DNA of 63,793 nucleotides from an uncultured Shimia sp. (GTDB taxonomy: Bacteria; Pseudomonadota; Alphaproteobacteria; Rhodobacterales; Rhodobacteraceae). The DNA lies in NCBI RefSeq assembly GCF_913054185.1, contig NZ_CAJXIV010000012.1:1-63793 (forward strand), in the 5' to 3' direction. The translations under genes were made by a program, and so were the position numbers. Shown piece after piece: positions 44,270-55,043 of this stretch. How positions within the stretch are numbered: the stretch's first letter is position 1; each line of letters opens with the position of its first letter. The notes under the pieces were generated by a model. That model saw nothing but the letters and a program-made list of their open reading frames with translations. It was not told the origin of the DNA and searched no databases.

Positions 44270-45376
44270 GTGTCTGAGCTGTTTCTAAAATCCCTGAGCC
44301 TGTCTCATTTTCGATCCCACAAAAAGGGCGCGCTGAGCTGTGATGCGCGTCCTGTGGCGTTGTTTGGCCCCAATGGCGCGGGCAAAACCAACATTCTTGA
44401 AGCGGTGTCGCTGTTTTCGCCCGGGCGTGGCATTCGCCGCGCCAGCGCAGAAGAGATGACGCGACGACCAGAGGCCATTGGCTGGAAGCTCTCCGGCCTG
44501 TTGCAAGCCAGCACCCAGACCTACGAAATTGAGGTCCGCTCCGAAAACGGCGGCGCACGACAAGTACAGATCGACAGCAAAGCCGCGCCGCAGGTGCAGC
44601 TGGGCCGCGTGGCGCGAGTTCTTTGGCTGATCCCCGCAATGGACCGGCTGTGGATCGAAGGTGCCGAAGGGCGTCGGCGGTTTCTCGACCGTATGACACT
44701 CAGTTTTTACCCCGAACACGCCGATGCCTCGCTGGCCTATGAGAAGGCCATGCGAGAGCGCAACCGCCTGCTCAAAGACCAAATCAGCGATGCGCATTGG
44801 TATGTCGCCTTGGAACGTCAAATGGCCGAAGCGGGCGCGCGACTGCACCAAGCACGCGAGGCCAGCGTGGAGCGGCTGTTGGATGCACAGGCGGCGGCGC
44901 AGACTGCCTTTCCCGTGGCCGAGCTGGAATTGATCCAATCCGAAGGGTCGATGCCTCACACGGAAGCTGACCTGCGCGACGCGCTCGCCGAGAGCCGGTT
45001 CCGAGACATTGCGGCCGGGCGCACTCTCGTGGGTCCGCATCGTACCGACATGATTGGCACCTACCGCGAAAAAGCTGTGCCTGCCAAAGACTGCTCCACC
45101 GGCGAGCAAAAAGCGCTGTTGGTTTCACTCATCCTAGCCAACGCTCGGGCCCTCAAAGAGGATATCGGCGCAGCGCCCATCCTGCTGCTGGATGAGGTTG
45201 CCGCGCACCTTGATCCGGACCGCCGCGCTGCGCTGTATGACGAGATCTGCGCGCTTGGGGCACAGGCCTGGATGACCGGCACAGAAGCCGGTCTTTTTGA
45301 GGCGTTGGGTGACCGCGCGCAATATGTGGAAGTCACCGATGAGGCGGGAATTTCCAGCCTGTCGAGCGCGCGCTGA
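44270..45376 (+). CDS. recF: RecF, recombination mediator
   Basis: 368 residues from a GTG start. Walker A is GPNGAGKTN near residue 33, the ABC signature is ACSTGEQKALL-like (STGEQKALLVSL), and Walker B is ILLLDEVAAHLD. It loads RecA at gaps and helps restart stalled forks. A TTG at 44246 is an alternative, but it falls inside the dispersed repeat. Confidence 0.93.
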   Translation: MSELFLKSLSLSHFRSHKKGALSCDARPVALFGPNGAGKTNILEAVSLFSPGRGIRRASAEEMTRRPEAIGWKLSGLLQASTQTYEIEVRSENGGARQVQIDSKAAPQVQLGRVARVLWLIPAMDRLWIEGAEGRRRFLDRMTLSFYPEHADASLAYEKAMRERNRLLKDQISDAHWYVALERQMAEAGARLHQAREASVERLLDAQAAAQTAFPVAELELIQSEGSMPHTEADLRDALAESRFRDIAAGRTLVGPHRTDMIGTYREKAVPAKDCSTGEQKALLVSLILANARALKEDIGAAPILLLDEVAAHLDPDRRAALYDEICALGAQAWMTGTEAGLFEALGDRAQYVEVTDEAGISSLSSAR

Positions 45377-45455
45377 CGGCCCTTTACGCGATCACAAAAA
45401 TACACGTCATTTACGTGACATCCCTGCCCAAACCCGATATAAATTTCGGAAATGA

Positions 45456-47888
<2,433 letters not shown>

Positions 47889-47906
47889 GTCGAACCATAA
47901 AACAAG

Positions 47907-47944
47907 AAAAGGCTGGCCCTCTGCAATGAGCGCCAGCCTTTTTT
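47907..47944. terminator. Bidirectional terminator between gyrB and lipoprotein gene
   Basis: AAAAGGCTGGC and GCCAGCCTTTTTT form the stem; A- and T-runs on both sides allow it to stop transcripts of both convergent genes. Confidence 0.88.
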
Positions 47945-47970
47945 GTATCTCTTGTCAGCTTCAGACGTAC

Positions 47971-48198
47971 TTAACAGCCAGCCGCGTTGTTTGCGACTGC
48001 ACCACCAGCAACAGCGCCACCGGCTGTCAGAATGTCTTTGCCCGTGCCGCCACCAAGCTGGTTGCCCAACGCGCCGCCAACCACGGCACCAACCACGGTT
48101 GCCCCTGCACAGCCAACGTCTTTCTCGGTTATACCACCCGCACAAGCGGACAGAACAGCAAGACTACCAACCATGGCCGGGATCAAAATAAGTTTCAT
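47971..48198 (-). CDS. Small glycine-zipper lipoprotein
   Basis: 75 residues. Signal peptide with lipobox LSAC (Cys near residue 19), then a Gly/Ala-rich membrane-inserting stretch VVGAVVGGALGNQLGGG of glycine-zipper 2TM type and a C-terminal Cys. Such proteins sit in the outer membrane; role unknown. It has its own upstream region and is unrelated to gyrB. Confidence 0.82.
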   Translation of the reverse strand: MKLILIPAMVGSLAVLSACAGGITEKDVGCAGATVVGAVVGGALGNQLGGGTGKDILTAGGAVAGGAVANNAAGC

Positions 48199-48307
48199 GA
48201 AAGCACCTCATTCGTTTTTTGTTTTCACCGTTAATATGGAGGTTTTTTTCGCCAATTTCAAAGGAGCACAGGCGAAAAAGCGCTTGCTCAACAGCAACAG
48301 TCATCTG

Positions 48308-49219
48308 CTAGGTCAAGCGTTCTGCAACATCAACCAAGGTGTGCCGGAACAGAGACTCGGCGGCTGACACCTGCCCCTCTGTGAGCGCCATCAACCCCAC
48401 CGGACCTTTTGTCAGGGACGTGTCAAACTGCAGAGACACCAGCGCGCCGCTTTCCAACTCTTTGGCCACCACGCCGTTTGAAATGATCCAGATCGCGTCA
48501 TGAGAGAGCGCATAGTTCCGACCAAAGGCGCCGGACACGCTTTCCACCACTGTCCCGATCTCGCCCACGCCTTGCGCCACCAGCGCCCGTTCTACCAAGG
48601 GACGGATAGCCGAGGCTTTGGGCGGGAAGATCACCGGCCAATCGCTGAGCCTGTGAATGTCCGGATGCGCCAGCAAAGGGTGCCCTTTGCGCACAACAAA
48701 CTCGACATGTTCATCATAGAGCTGCGTAAAGGCGATGCCCTTCATCACCTCCGGCGCGCCCATGCGCCCGATCACCACATCCAGACGCCCTTGTCGCAGC
48801 TCATCAATCAAGTACCTGTGCGGCCCATCATGAATGTGCAGCGTCACATCTGGGGCCAGCTTTGCAAAGGCTTGCACCACCTCTGGCATCAACCGTGCTG
48901 CCACGCTGGGTAATGCGCCGACCGAGAAGCTAACTTTGCCTGCCGTCTCCAGCTGCGCCACGCCGTTTAATCCCTGCTGCAACGCCGCCAAACTCATCTG
49001 GGCAAAGTGCAAAAACACCTCCCCCGGTTTGGTCAGGCTGACCCCGCCGCGATTACGAACGAGCAGGTCGGACCCCACAATTTCCTCCAACTCCTTGAGC
49101 GTTTTGGAAATCGCTGGCTGCGTCAGATGCAAGTGCAGTGCTGCCGTCTTGAGACTGTTGTGACGCACTATTTCGGCAAAACACTGGATATGGCGGAATT
49201 TGATGCGCCGGTCGATCAT
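48308..49219 (-). CDS. pcaQ: PcaQ, LysR-type activator of the pca genes
   Basis: 303 residues. N-terminal winged helix-turn-helix (SLKTAALHLHLTQPAISKTL) and a LysR effector domain. The start MIDRRIKFRHIQCF matches PcaQ proteins. It activates protocatechuate genes with beta-carboxy-muconate or a related lactone as effector in rhizobia; the effector here is assumed. Divergent from pobA with 89 bases between. Confidence 0.92.
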   Translation of the reverse strand: MIDRRIKFRHIQCFAEIVRHNSLKTAALHLHLTQPAISKTLKELEEIVGSDLLVRNRGGVSLTKPGEVFLHFAQMSLAALQQGLNGVAQLETAGKVSFSVGALPSVAARLMPEVVQAFAKLAPDVTLHIHDGPHRYLIDELRQGRLDVVIGRMGAPEVMKGIAFTQLYDEHVEFVVRKGHPLLAHPDIHRLSDWPVIFPPKASAIRPLVERALVAQGVGEIGTVVESVSGAFGRNYALSHDAIWIISNGVVAKELESGALVSLQFDTSLTKGPVGLMALTEGQVSAAESLFRHTLVDVAERLT

Positions 49220-49224
49220 AACTA

Positions 49225-49240
49225 TTATCCATTTTGGAAA
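49225..49240. promoter_or_regulatory. Candidate LysR box in the pcaQ-pobA interval
   Basis: TTATCCATTTTGGAAA holds the arms TCCA and TGGA with 3 bases between. It is immediately upstream of pcaQ's start and about 70 bases before pobA. An imperfect T-N11-A layout is possible. Confidence 0.4.
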
Positions 49241-49308
49241 CTAAAAGCCACAAAACCTCATTTTACTTTTCAGTTTTGCGAAGTCAAACTGCAATCAGGA
49301 GGATCGTT

Positions 49309-50478
49309 ATGCGTACACAGGTTTGCATCATTGGCGGCGGGCCCTCCGGGCTTTTGCTATCACAGCTGCTGCACCGCAAAGGCATCGACAGCATCGTGTT
49401 GGAGCGTAAGACGCGCGACTACGTGTTGGGCCGCATCCGCGCGGGCATTCTGGAAACCGGCTTTGTTGACCTGATGCGCGAGGCCGGTGTTGGCGCGCGC
49501 ATGGACGCAGAGGGCTTCACCCACAACGGCACAGTAATTGCTTATGGCGAAGAAGAGTTTGGCGTCTCCTTCCATGATCACACCGGCAAAGATGTCATGG
49601 TTTACGGCCAAACCGAGCTGACCCGCGACCTCTATGACGCGCGCGAGGCTGAAGGCGGCAACCTGGTGTTCAATGTCGAGGACGTGGTGATCCATGACGC
49701 CAAAAGTGACTCGCCCTATGTCACCTACCATGTGGACGGCACCGAGCACCGGATCGACTGTGATTACATCGCCGGCTGTGATGGCTTCCATGGCGTTAGC
49801 CGCCAGACCATCCCAACCTCGGTGCGCCGCGAATATGAGAAGGTCTACCCCTTTGGCTGGCTCGGGGTGTTATCCGAAACGCCCCCCGTGCATGACGAAT
49901 TGATCTACAGCTGGTCAGAACGCGGCTTTGCGCTCTGCTCGATGCGCAACGCCAACCTCAGCCGCTATTACATCCAATGTTCGCTCAGCGACTCGCCTGA
50001 CGATTGGACCGATGCCGCCTTTTGGGACGAACTCAAACGCCGCATTCCCAGCCGCCATGCGGGGGCGCTGGTCACAGGCCCCTCAATCGAGAAATCCATC
50101 GCGCCGCTGCGCAGCTTTGTGACCGAACCGATGCGCTGGGGCCGCTTGTTCCTTTGTGGCGATGCGGCCCATATCGTGCCACCCACCGGGGCCAAAGGCT
50201 TGAACACTGCCGCCTCCGACATCCACTACCTCTATCATGGCTTGGTGCAATTCTATCGGGACAAGGTCACTACCGGCCTTGATGCCTATTCACAAAAAGC
50301 GCTGGCCCGCGTCTGGAAGGCAGAGCGCTTCAGCTGGTCCACCACCAACCTATTGCACCGGTACCCGGATCAAACTGAGTTTGATCTGAAGATGCAACGC
50401 GCCGAGATCGATTTCCTGCGCAGCAATGACGCCGCGCAAAACGTGTTTGCCCAAAACTACGTGGGCCTGCCCTACTGA
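49309..50478 (+). CDS. pobA: 4-hydroxybenzoate 3-monooxygenase
   Basis: 389 residues, the family length. FAD/NADPH hydroxylase that turns 4-hydroxybenzoate into protocatechuate. Dinucleotide motif VCIIGGGPSGLLLSQLLHRK, substrate/FAD region GCDGFHGVSR and second FAD motif FLCGDAAHIVPPTGAKGLN. AGGAGG lies 6 bases before the ATG at 49309. First gene of the catabolic operon. Confidence 0.97.
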   Translation: MRTQVCIIGGGPSGLLLSQLLHRKGIDSIVLERKTRDYVLGRIRAGILETGFVDLMREAGVGARMDAEGFTHNGTVIAYGEEEFGVSFHDHTGKDVMVYGQTELTRDLYDAREAEGGNLVFNVEDVVIHDAKSDSPYVTYHVDGTEHRIDCDYIAGCDGFHGVSRQTIPTSVRREYEKVYPFGWLGVLSETPPVHDELIYSWSERGFALCSMRNANLSRYYIQCSLSDSPDDWTDAAFWDELKRRIPSRHAGALVTGPSIEKSIAPLRSFVTEPMRWGRLFLCGDAAHIVPPTGAKGLNTAASDIHYLYHGLVQFYRDKVTTGLDAYSQKALARVWKAERFSWSTTNLLHRYPDQTEFDLKMQRAEIDFLRSNDAAQNVFAQNYVGLPY

Positions 50479-50502
50479 TGGGCCAGACAAAGGAGACACG
50501 CT

Positions 50503-50874
50503 ATGTCTGACAAATATGCCACCGGTATGGAGGTCCGCCGCAAGGTGCTGGGTGATGCCCATGTGGATCGCGCCGAGGCCGGTAAAACCGAGCTCGATAC
50601 ACCGTTCCAAACCCTGATCACCGAAGGTGCTTGGGGCACAGTTTGGGCCAGCGACGCGATTAGCCTGCGCGAACGCTCCATGCTGACCCTGGCCTTGTTG
50701 GCCGCCACCGGCAACTTTGAGGAAATTCCCATGCACATCCGTGCCACCGCTAACACCGGGGCCAGCCAGGAAGACGTGATGGAGGTGTTTCAGCACGTGG
50801 CGATCTACTGTGGTGTGCCCAAGGCCAACCACGCCATCAAACTGGCAAAACAGACCTTTGCAGAGATGAGCTGA
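50503..50874 (+). CDS. pcaC: 4-carboxymuconolactone decarboxylase
   Basis: 123 residues, AhpD/CMD fold. Decarboxylates 4-carboxymuconolactone to beta-ketoadipate enol-lactone. Family motif HIRATANTGASQEDVMEVF then HVAIYCGVPKANHAIK. It follows pobA by 24 bases, leaving no room for pcaD, which often lies here in related clusters. Confidence 0.95.
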   Translation: MSDKYATGMEVRRKVLGDAHVDRAEAGKTELDTPFQTLITEGAWGTVWASDAISLRERSMLTLALLAATGNFEEIPMHIRATANTGASQEDVMEVFQHVAIYCGVPKANHAIKLAKQTFAEMS

Positions 50875-50910
50875 TCGCGCATTCTATGCGCGCAGGGGAG
50901 GAGCAACTTT

Positions 50911-51639
50911 ATGAGCAAACCCGCCGAATTTTATCAACGGGATCGGGAATGGCACGCACCTGCCTTCTCGCAGGACTACAAAACCTCCGTGGCGCGGTCC
51001 CCGCAAAACGCGTTGATCAGTCTGGAGCAAACCACCAGCGAGATCACCGGCCCGCGTTTTGGCCATGATGACGTGAGTGAGATGGACCGCGACCTGCTGC
51101 ACAACTACGCCAAGCCGGGCGAAAGCGCGATTGGCGAGCGCATCATTGTGCATGGCCGTGTGCTGGATGAAAACGCCCGCCCTGTGCCCAACACTTTGGT
51201 GGAGATCTGGCAAGCCAACGCAGGAGGCCGCTATCGCCATAAGAAAGACGCCTATCTGGCGCCAATTGACCCAAACTTCGGCGGCTGTGGCCGCACCATC
51301 ACCGACGAAAACGGCTACTACTATTTCCGCACCGTAAAACCCGGCGCCTACCCGTGGCGCAACTGGGTCAACAACTGGCGGCCAGCGCATATCCACGTGT
51401 CCGTCTTTGGCACCGCTTTTGCCCAACGCCTGATCACGCAGCTCTACTTTGAAGGCGACCCGCTGATTGCCAAATGCCCAATTGTGAACACCATCCCGGA
51501 TCAGGCCGCACGCGGGCAGTTGATTGCCGCGCTCGATATGAACGCCTCGGTGCCACTAGACAGCATCGCCTATAAGTTTGACATCGTGCTGCGCGGGCGG
51601 CGCTCTACCCTGTTTGAAAACCGCATGGAGGGCAATTGA
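50911..51639 (+). CDS. pcaH: Protocatechuate 3,4-dioxygenase beta subunit
   Basis: 242 residues. Intradiol ring-cleaving dioxygenase, the iron-carrying subunit. Fe(III) ligands are expected as Tyr and His in [18 protein letters not shown] and [11 protein letters not shown]. Cleaves protocatechuate to beta-carboxy-cis,cis-muconate together with PcaG. Confidence 0.97.
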   Translation: MSKPAEFYQRDREWHAPAFSQDYKTSVARSPQNALISLEQTTSEITGPRFGHDDVSEMDRDLLHNYAKPGESAIGERIIVHGRVLDENARPVPNTLVEIWQANAGGRYRHKKDAYLAPIDPNFGGCGRTITDENGYYYFRTVKPGAYPWRNWVNNWRPAHIHVSVFGTAFAQRLITQLYFEGDPLIAKCPIVNTIPDQAARGQLIAALDMNASVPLDSIAYKFDIVLRGRRSTLFENRMEGN

Positions 51640-51641
51640 GC

Positions 51642-52262
51642 ATGGTGCAGAAACTCAACTACCTCAAAGAAACCCCCTCCCAGACAGCTGGCCCCTATGT
51701 GCACATCGGGCTGGCCCCCGGTGCGGCGGGATTTGACATCTATGAGCGTGAATTGGGCTGGGACATCGCCGGGCCCAACGCCAAAGGCGAGCGCATTCGG
51801 GTTGAAGGTCTGGTGATCGACGGCACCGGCAGCCCAGTGAAAGACGTGATGCTGGAAGCCTGGCAAGCCAATGCAGAGGGCATTTACCCGCATCCAGAAC
51901 ATGCCGGAGAGACCGAAGAGGGTTTTAAAGGTTGGGGTCGCGTGATCACCGATTTTGACACCGGCGAGTGGGGCTTTGACACCATCAAACCGGGGCAAGT
52001 TATGGGCCGAAATGGCCAACTGATGGCGCCACATATCTCGCTTTGGATCGTGGCACGTGGCATCAACCTAGGTCTGAATACCCGCGTGTATTTCGACGAT
52101 GAAGCTGAGGCCAATGCCTCTGATCCGGTGCTGAACGTCATCGAATGGGAAAACCGCCGCGCCACATTGATTGCCAAACGGGAGATGCGCGACAGCACAC
52201 CCGTCTACCGGTTCGACATCACGCTTCAGGGCGAAAATGAAACCGTTTTCTTTGACATCTAA
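51642..52262 (+). CDS. pcaG: Protocatechuate 3,4-dioxygenase alpha subunit
   Basis: 206 residues, partner of PcaH. Shares the fold (PSQTAGPYVHIGLAPG, MLEAWQANAEGIYPHP) but not all iron ligands, as usual for alpha. ATG 2 bases after the pcaH stop, preceded by GGAGGG. Confidence 0.96.
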   Translation: MVQKLNYLKETPSQTAGPYVHIGLAPGAAGFDIYERELGWDIAGPNAKGERIRVEGLVIDGTGSPVKDVMLEAWQANAEGIYPHPEHAGETEEGFKGWGRVITDFDTGEWGFDTIKPGQVMGRNGQLMAPHISLWIVARGINLGLNTRVYFDDEAEANASDPVLNVIEWENRRATLIAKREMRDSTPVYRFDITLQGENETVFFDI

Positions 52263-52307
52263 CGACCGCCCTCGTCTTTTGGACGGGGCCAAGCAAACGA
52301 GATCACC

Positions 52308-53141
52308 ATGAGCAAACCCTGCATCCTGTGCTGCGCCATCACCGGGTCCGTGCCAACCAAAGCGGACAACCCTGCCGTACCCACCACGGTCACCGAGCAG
52401 ATCGAAAGCAGCCACGCCGCTGTGGAGGCGGGCGCGTCGATCATCCACGCCCATGTGCGCAACGACGATGAAACCCCGTCCAGCGATCCGGAGAAATTTG
52501 CGTTGCTCAAAGAGGGGCTGGAAAAACACTGCCCCGGCGTGATCATCCAATTCTCCACCGGTGGACGTTCCGGCGCGGGTCAGGCGCGCGGCGGTATGCT
52601 GCCTCTGCGCCCAGACATGGCCTCGCTCTCTGTGGGGTCCAATAATTTCCCGACGCGGGTCTATGAAAACCCACCAGAGCTGATCTCCTGGCTGTCCAGC
52701 GAAATGCAAGCTCACGAAATCACGCCGGAAATTGAAGCTTTTGATCTGAGCCACATCCTGCAAGCCATCCGTCACCATGAGGCAGGCAAGCTTTATGGCC
52801 AGCTTTACGTGCAGTTTGTCATGGGCGTGAAAAACGCCATGCCGGTGGATCGCGAGGTGTTTGAGTTCTACGTGAAGATCATGCAGGAGCGCGCGCCCAA
52901 CGCCGAATGGTGTGCCGCAGGCATTGGTGCGGCGCAGGCCACCGTAAACGAATGGGCGATTGCCGCTGGCGGTCACACCCGCGCCGGGCTTGAAGACAAT
53001 ATTCGCTTGGACCGCAACACATTGGCACCGTCCAACGCCGCTCTGATCGCACGTGCAGCAGAGCTCTGTGAGAAATACGAACGTCCCGTGGCCACACCTG
53101 TGCAGGCGCGCGAGATCCTTGGCCTGCGTGCCGCAACCTGA
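52308..53141 (+). CDS. BKACE (DUF849) beta-keto acid cleavage enzyme
   Basis: 277 residues. TIM-barrel family that condenses a beta-keto acid with acetyl-CoA and cleaves it to acetoacetyl-family CoA products; Zn ligands are seen in IIHAHVRND. The first experimentally characterised member is the lysine-fermentation enzyme Kce, but the family has many substrates. It lies between pcaG and pcaB, where beta-ketoadipate metabolism is expected, so it may act on a beta-keto acid formed in this pathway. The exact substrate is not visible. Confidence 0.9.
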   Translation: MSKPCILCCAITGSVPTKADNPAVPTTVTEQIESSHAAVEAGASIIHAHVRNDDETPSSDPEKFALLKEGLEKHCPGVIIQFSTGGRSGAGQARGGMLPLRPDMASLSVGSNNFPTRVYENPPELISWLSSEMQAHEITPEIEAFDLSHILQAIRHHEAGKLYGQLYVQFVMGVKNAMPVDREVFEFYVKIMQERAPNAEWCAAGIGAAQATVNEWAIAAGGHTRAGLEDNIRLDRNTLAPSNAALIARAAELCEKYERPVATPVQAREILGLRAAT

Positions 53142-53153
53142 TCGGCTCGCATC

Positions 53154-54221
53154 ATGAACCCGTTGACCCACACCGCCCACCTGTTTGGCCCACTGTTCTC
53201 TGATCCAGAGAGCGAGGCGCTTTGGGACACGGCGCGGTTTGTCGACGGGTTTGTCCAATTTGAACGGGCCTTGGCCAAGGCGCTCGCGGAGGCTGGCGTG
53301 GTCGAGCACACGGTCGCGGCAGAGGCGGTGGAAGACATCAACAGCTTCCAACCCGACCTTACAAAGATCGCAGAAAACGTGGTGCAGGACGGTCTGCCCG
53401 TGCCGGAATTTGTGCGCCAACTCAAAGCCCATGCGCGGGCCTCCGCACGGCCCGCCATCCACACCGGCACCACCAGTCAAGACCTGATCGATACAGCCGT
53501 CTCGCTGATCCTGTGCGATGCCAACATGCGGTTTGAGGCGCAGCTTGCGGGCTTGCTGACAGCGCTCGAAGCTCTCAATGACACATGGGGCGAGGCCGCA
53601 ATCATGGGCCGCACCCGCATGCAGGCCGCTTTGCCCATCTCCGTGTCAGACCGCATCGCAACATGGCGCAACCCACTGGCGTCCCACGCAGACCGCCTGA
53701 AAACGCTGCGCCCGCAAGTTGAGGCGCTGCAATTTGGCGGGCCTGTGGGCAACCGCGCCAGCCTTGCGCCACACGGCGATGCCATCGCCACTGCGCTTGC
53801 CAAGACCCTCAACCTCTCCAACCCAGACCGCGCTTGGCACGCTACGCGCGAAACCCTAGCCGACTACACCAATTGGCTCTCAATGGTCACCGGCAGCTTG
53901 GGCAAGATGGGACAGGATCTCGCGCTGATGGCGCAACAAGGCGTGGACGAGGCGAGGTTCTCCGGCGGCGGTACCAGCTCTGCTATGCCGCACAAACAAA
54001 ACCCGGTTCGGGCCGAATTGTTGGTCACGCTTGCCCGCTACAACGCAACACAGCTTCCCGCGATGCACCACGCGTTGGTGCACGAACAAGAACGGTCCGG
54101 AAGTATGTGGTCTTTGGAGTGGATGGTTCTGCCCGCAATGGTCACCGCCACCGCCACGGCCTTACGCCACGCCGGAAATCTTATCCAAAGCATTGAGAGC
54201 ATGGGGCAATCTGCGCCCTAA
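53154..54221 (+). CDS. pcaB: 3-carboxy-cis,cis-muconate cycloisomerase
   Basis: 355 residues, fumarase/aspartase superfamily. Signature GGTSSAMPHKQNPVRAEL is complete. It lactonises beta-carboxymuconate. It is about 90 residues shorter than Pseudomonas PcaB, lacking the C-terminal extension, as in other alphaproteobacteria. Last gene of the operon; the next gene is convergent 12 bases away with no obvious terminator between. Confidence 0.93.
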   Translation: MNPLTHTAHLFGPLFSDPESEALWDTARFVDGFVQFERALAKALAEAGVVEHTVAAEAVEDINSFQPDLTKIAENVVQDGLPVPEFVRQLKAHARASARPAIHTGTTSQDLIDTAVSLILCDANMRFEAQLAGLLTALEALNDTWGEAAIMGRTRMQAALPISVSDRIATWRNPLASHADRLKTLRPQVEALQFGGPVGNRASLAPHGDAIATALAKTLNLSNPDRAWHATRETLADYTNWLSMVTGSLGKMGQDLALMAQQGVDEARFSGGGTSSAMPHKQNPVRAELLVTLARYNATQLPAMHHALVHEQERSGSMWSLEWMVLPAMVTATATALRHAGNLIQSIESMGQSAP

Positions 54222-54233
54222 GACTTTCCTGTC

Positions 54234-54827
54234 TCAAAATTCAAACGTCAGCTGTAGGTGTTTGATCTTGCCGGTGATGTCCTCAACAGGGCACTTCAAC
54301 CGCTCTTCGGCCAAAAGCACAACCTCCGCTGCCGCCCGCGCGTCTTCGCCTGCGTCGTGGTGATGGAACTCCAGCCCCAGCGCCTTTTTCAGATGCCCAA
54401 GCCCATGCCCACCGTTGCCACGAAACTCCGGCCAGGCTTTGCGGGCGATCTTCACGCTGTCTGCCCATTCCATCTTTGGCCCGTTCAGTCCAGCTGCACG
54501 GCAGGCTGCTGTGATCGCCGTCTGGTCAAAGTTACTGTGCTGCACCATCAAATTGCGGGATAACAGCGGCAACATCATCGGCCACGCCTCAGCAAAAGTC
54601 GGCGCGTTCCGAACAGTGCCCGCATCAATGCCTGTCAGCTCGGTGTTGAACGCGGCAAAATCCTGGTCCGGGTTGATGTAGGTCGAAAACGTCTCAATCC
54701 CGCCGTCACGGCGCACGCAGGCCAGACCAATTTGGCTGATGGAAGCCGCATCGCGGTTGGCGGTTTCCACATCCAACGCAATGAAGCGGTACACCCCATC
54801 AGGCAAAGCAGCATCAGGCAGAAACAC
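54234..54827 (-). CDS. DnaQ-like 3'-5' exonuclease
   Basis: 197 residues of the DEDD family. ExoI motif ALDVETAN (Asp18/Glu20), ExoII region VQHSNFDQTAI and ExoIII HHDAGEDARAAAEV. It resembles stand-alone exonucleases rather than the polymerase III epsilon subunit. Role in repair or RNA turnover unknown. Confidence 0.85.
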   Translation of the reverse strand: MFLPDAALPDGVYRFIALDVETANRDAASISQIGLACVRRDGGIETFSTYINPDQDFAAFNTELTGIDAGTVRNAPTFAEAWPMMLPLLSRNLMVQHSNFDQTAITAACRAAGLNGPKMEWADSVKIARKAWPEFRGNGGHGLGHLKKALGLEFHHHDAGEDARAAAEVVLLAEERLKCPVEDITGKIKHLQLTFEF

Positions 54828-54993
54828 GGTGCGCCTCCAGTGTGGTCGTTGGTATGTCTATCAAACCGTCACGATACATATCTTTGTCTTTGCCTTTTCC
54901 CACCGAAGCAAGCCGGGACCGCCCCTATGCCAGCTTATCGTGGAAAACAAAAGAAACCCGCGACGATTATTGCCCATGCAAACCACCCAAAGC

Positions 54994-55020
54994 AAAAGGC
55001 CGCCCAAGTAGAGCGGCCTC
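54994..55020 (-). terminator. Terminator of the RND efflux operon
   Basis: AGGCCGC and GCGGCCT flank a 9-base loop; on the minus strand TTTTGCTTT follows. It lies 24 bases after the transporter stop at 55044. Confidence 0.82.
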
Positions 55021-55043
55021 TCTGTCTGTCTCATGAGTACACC

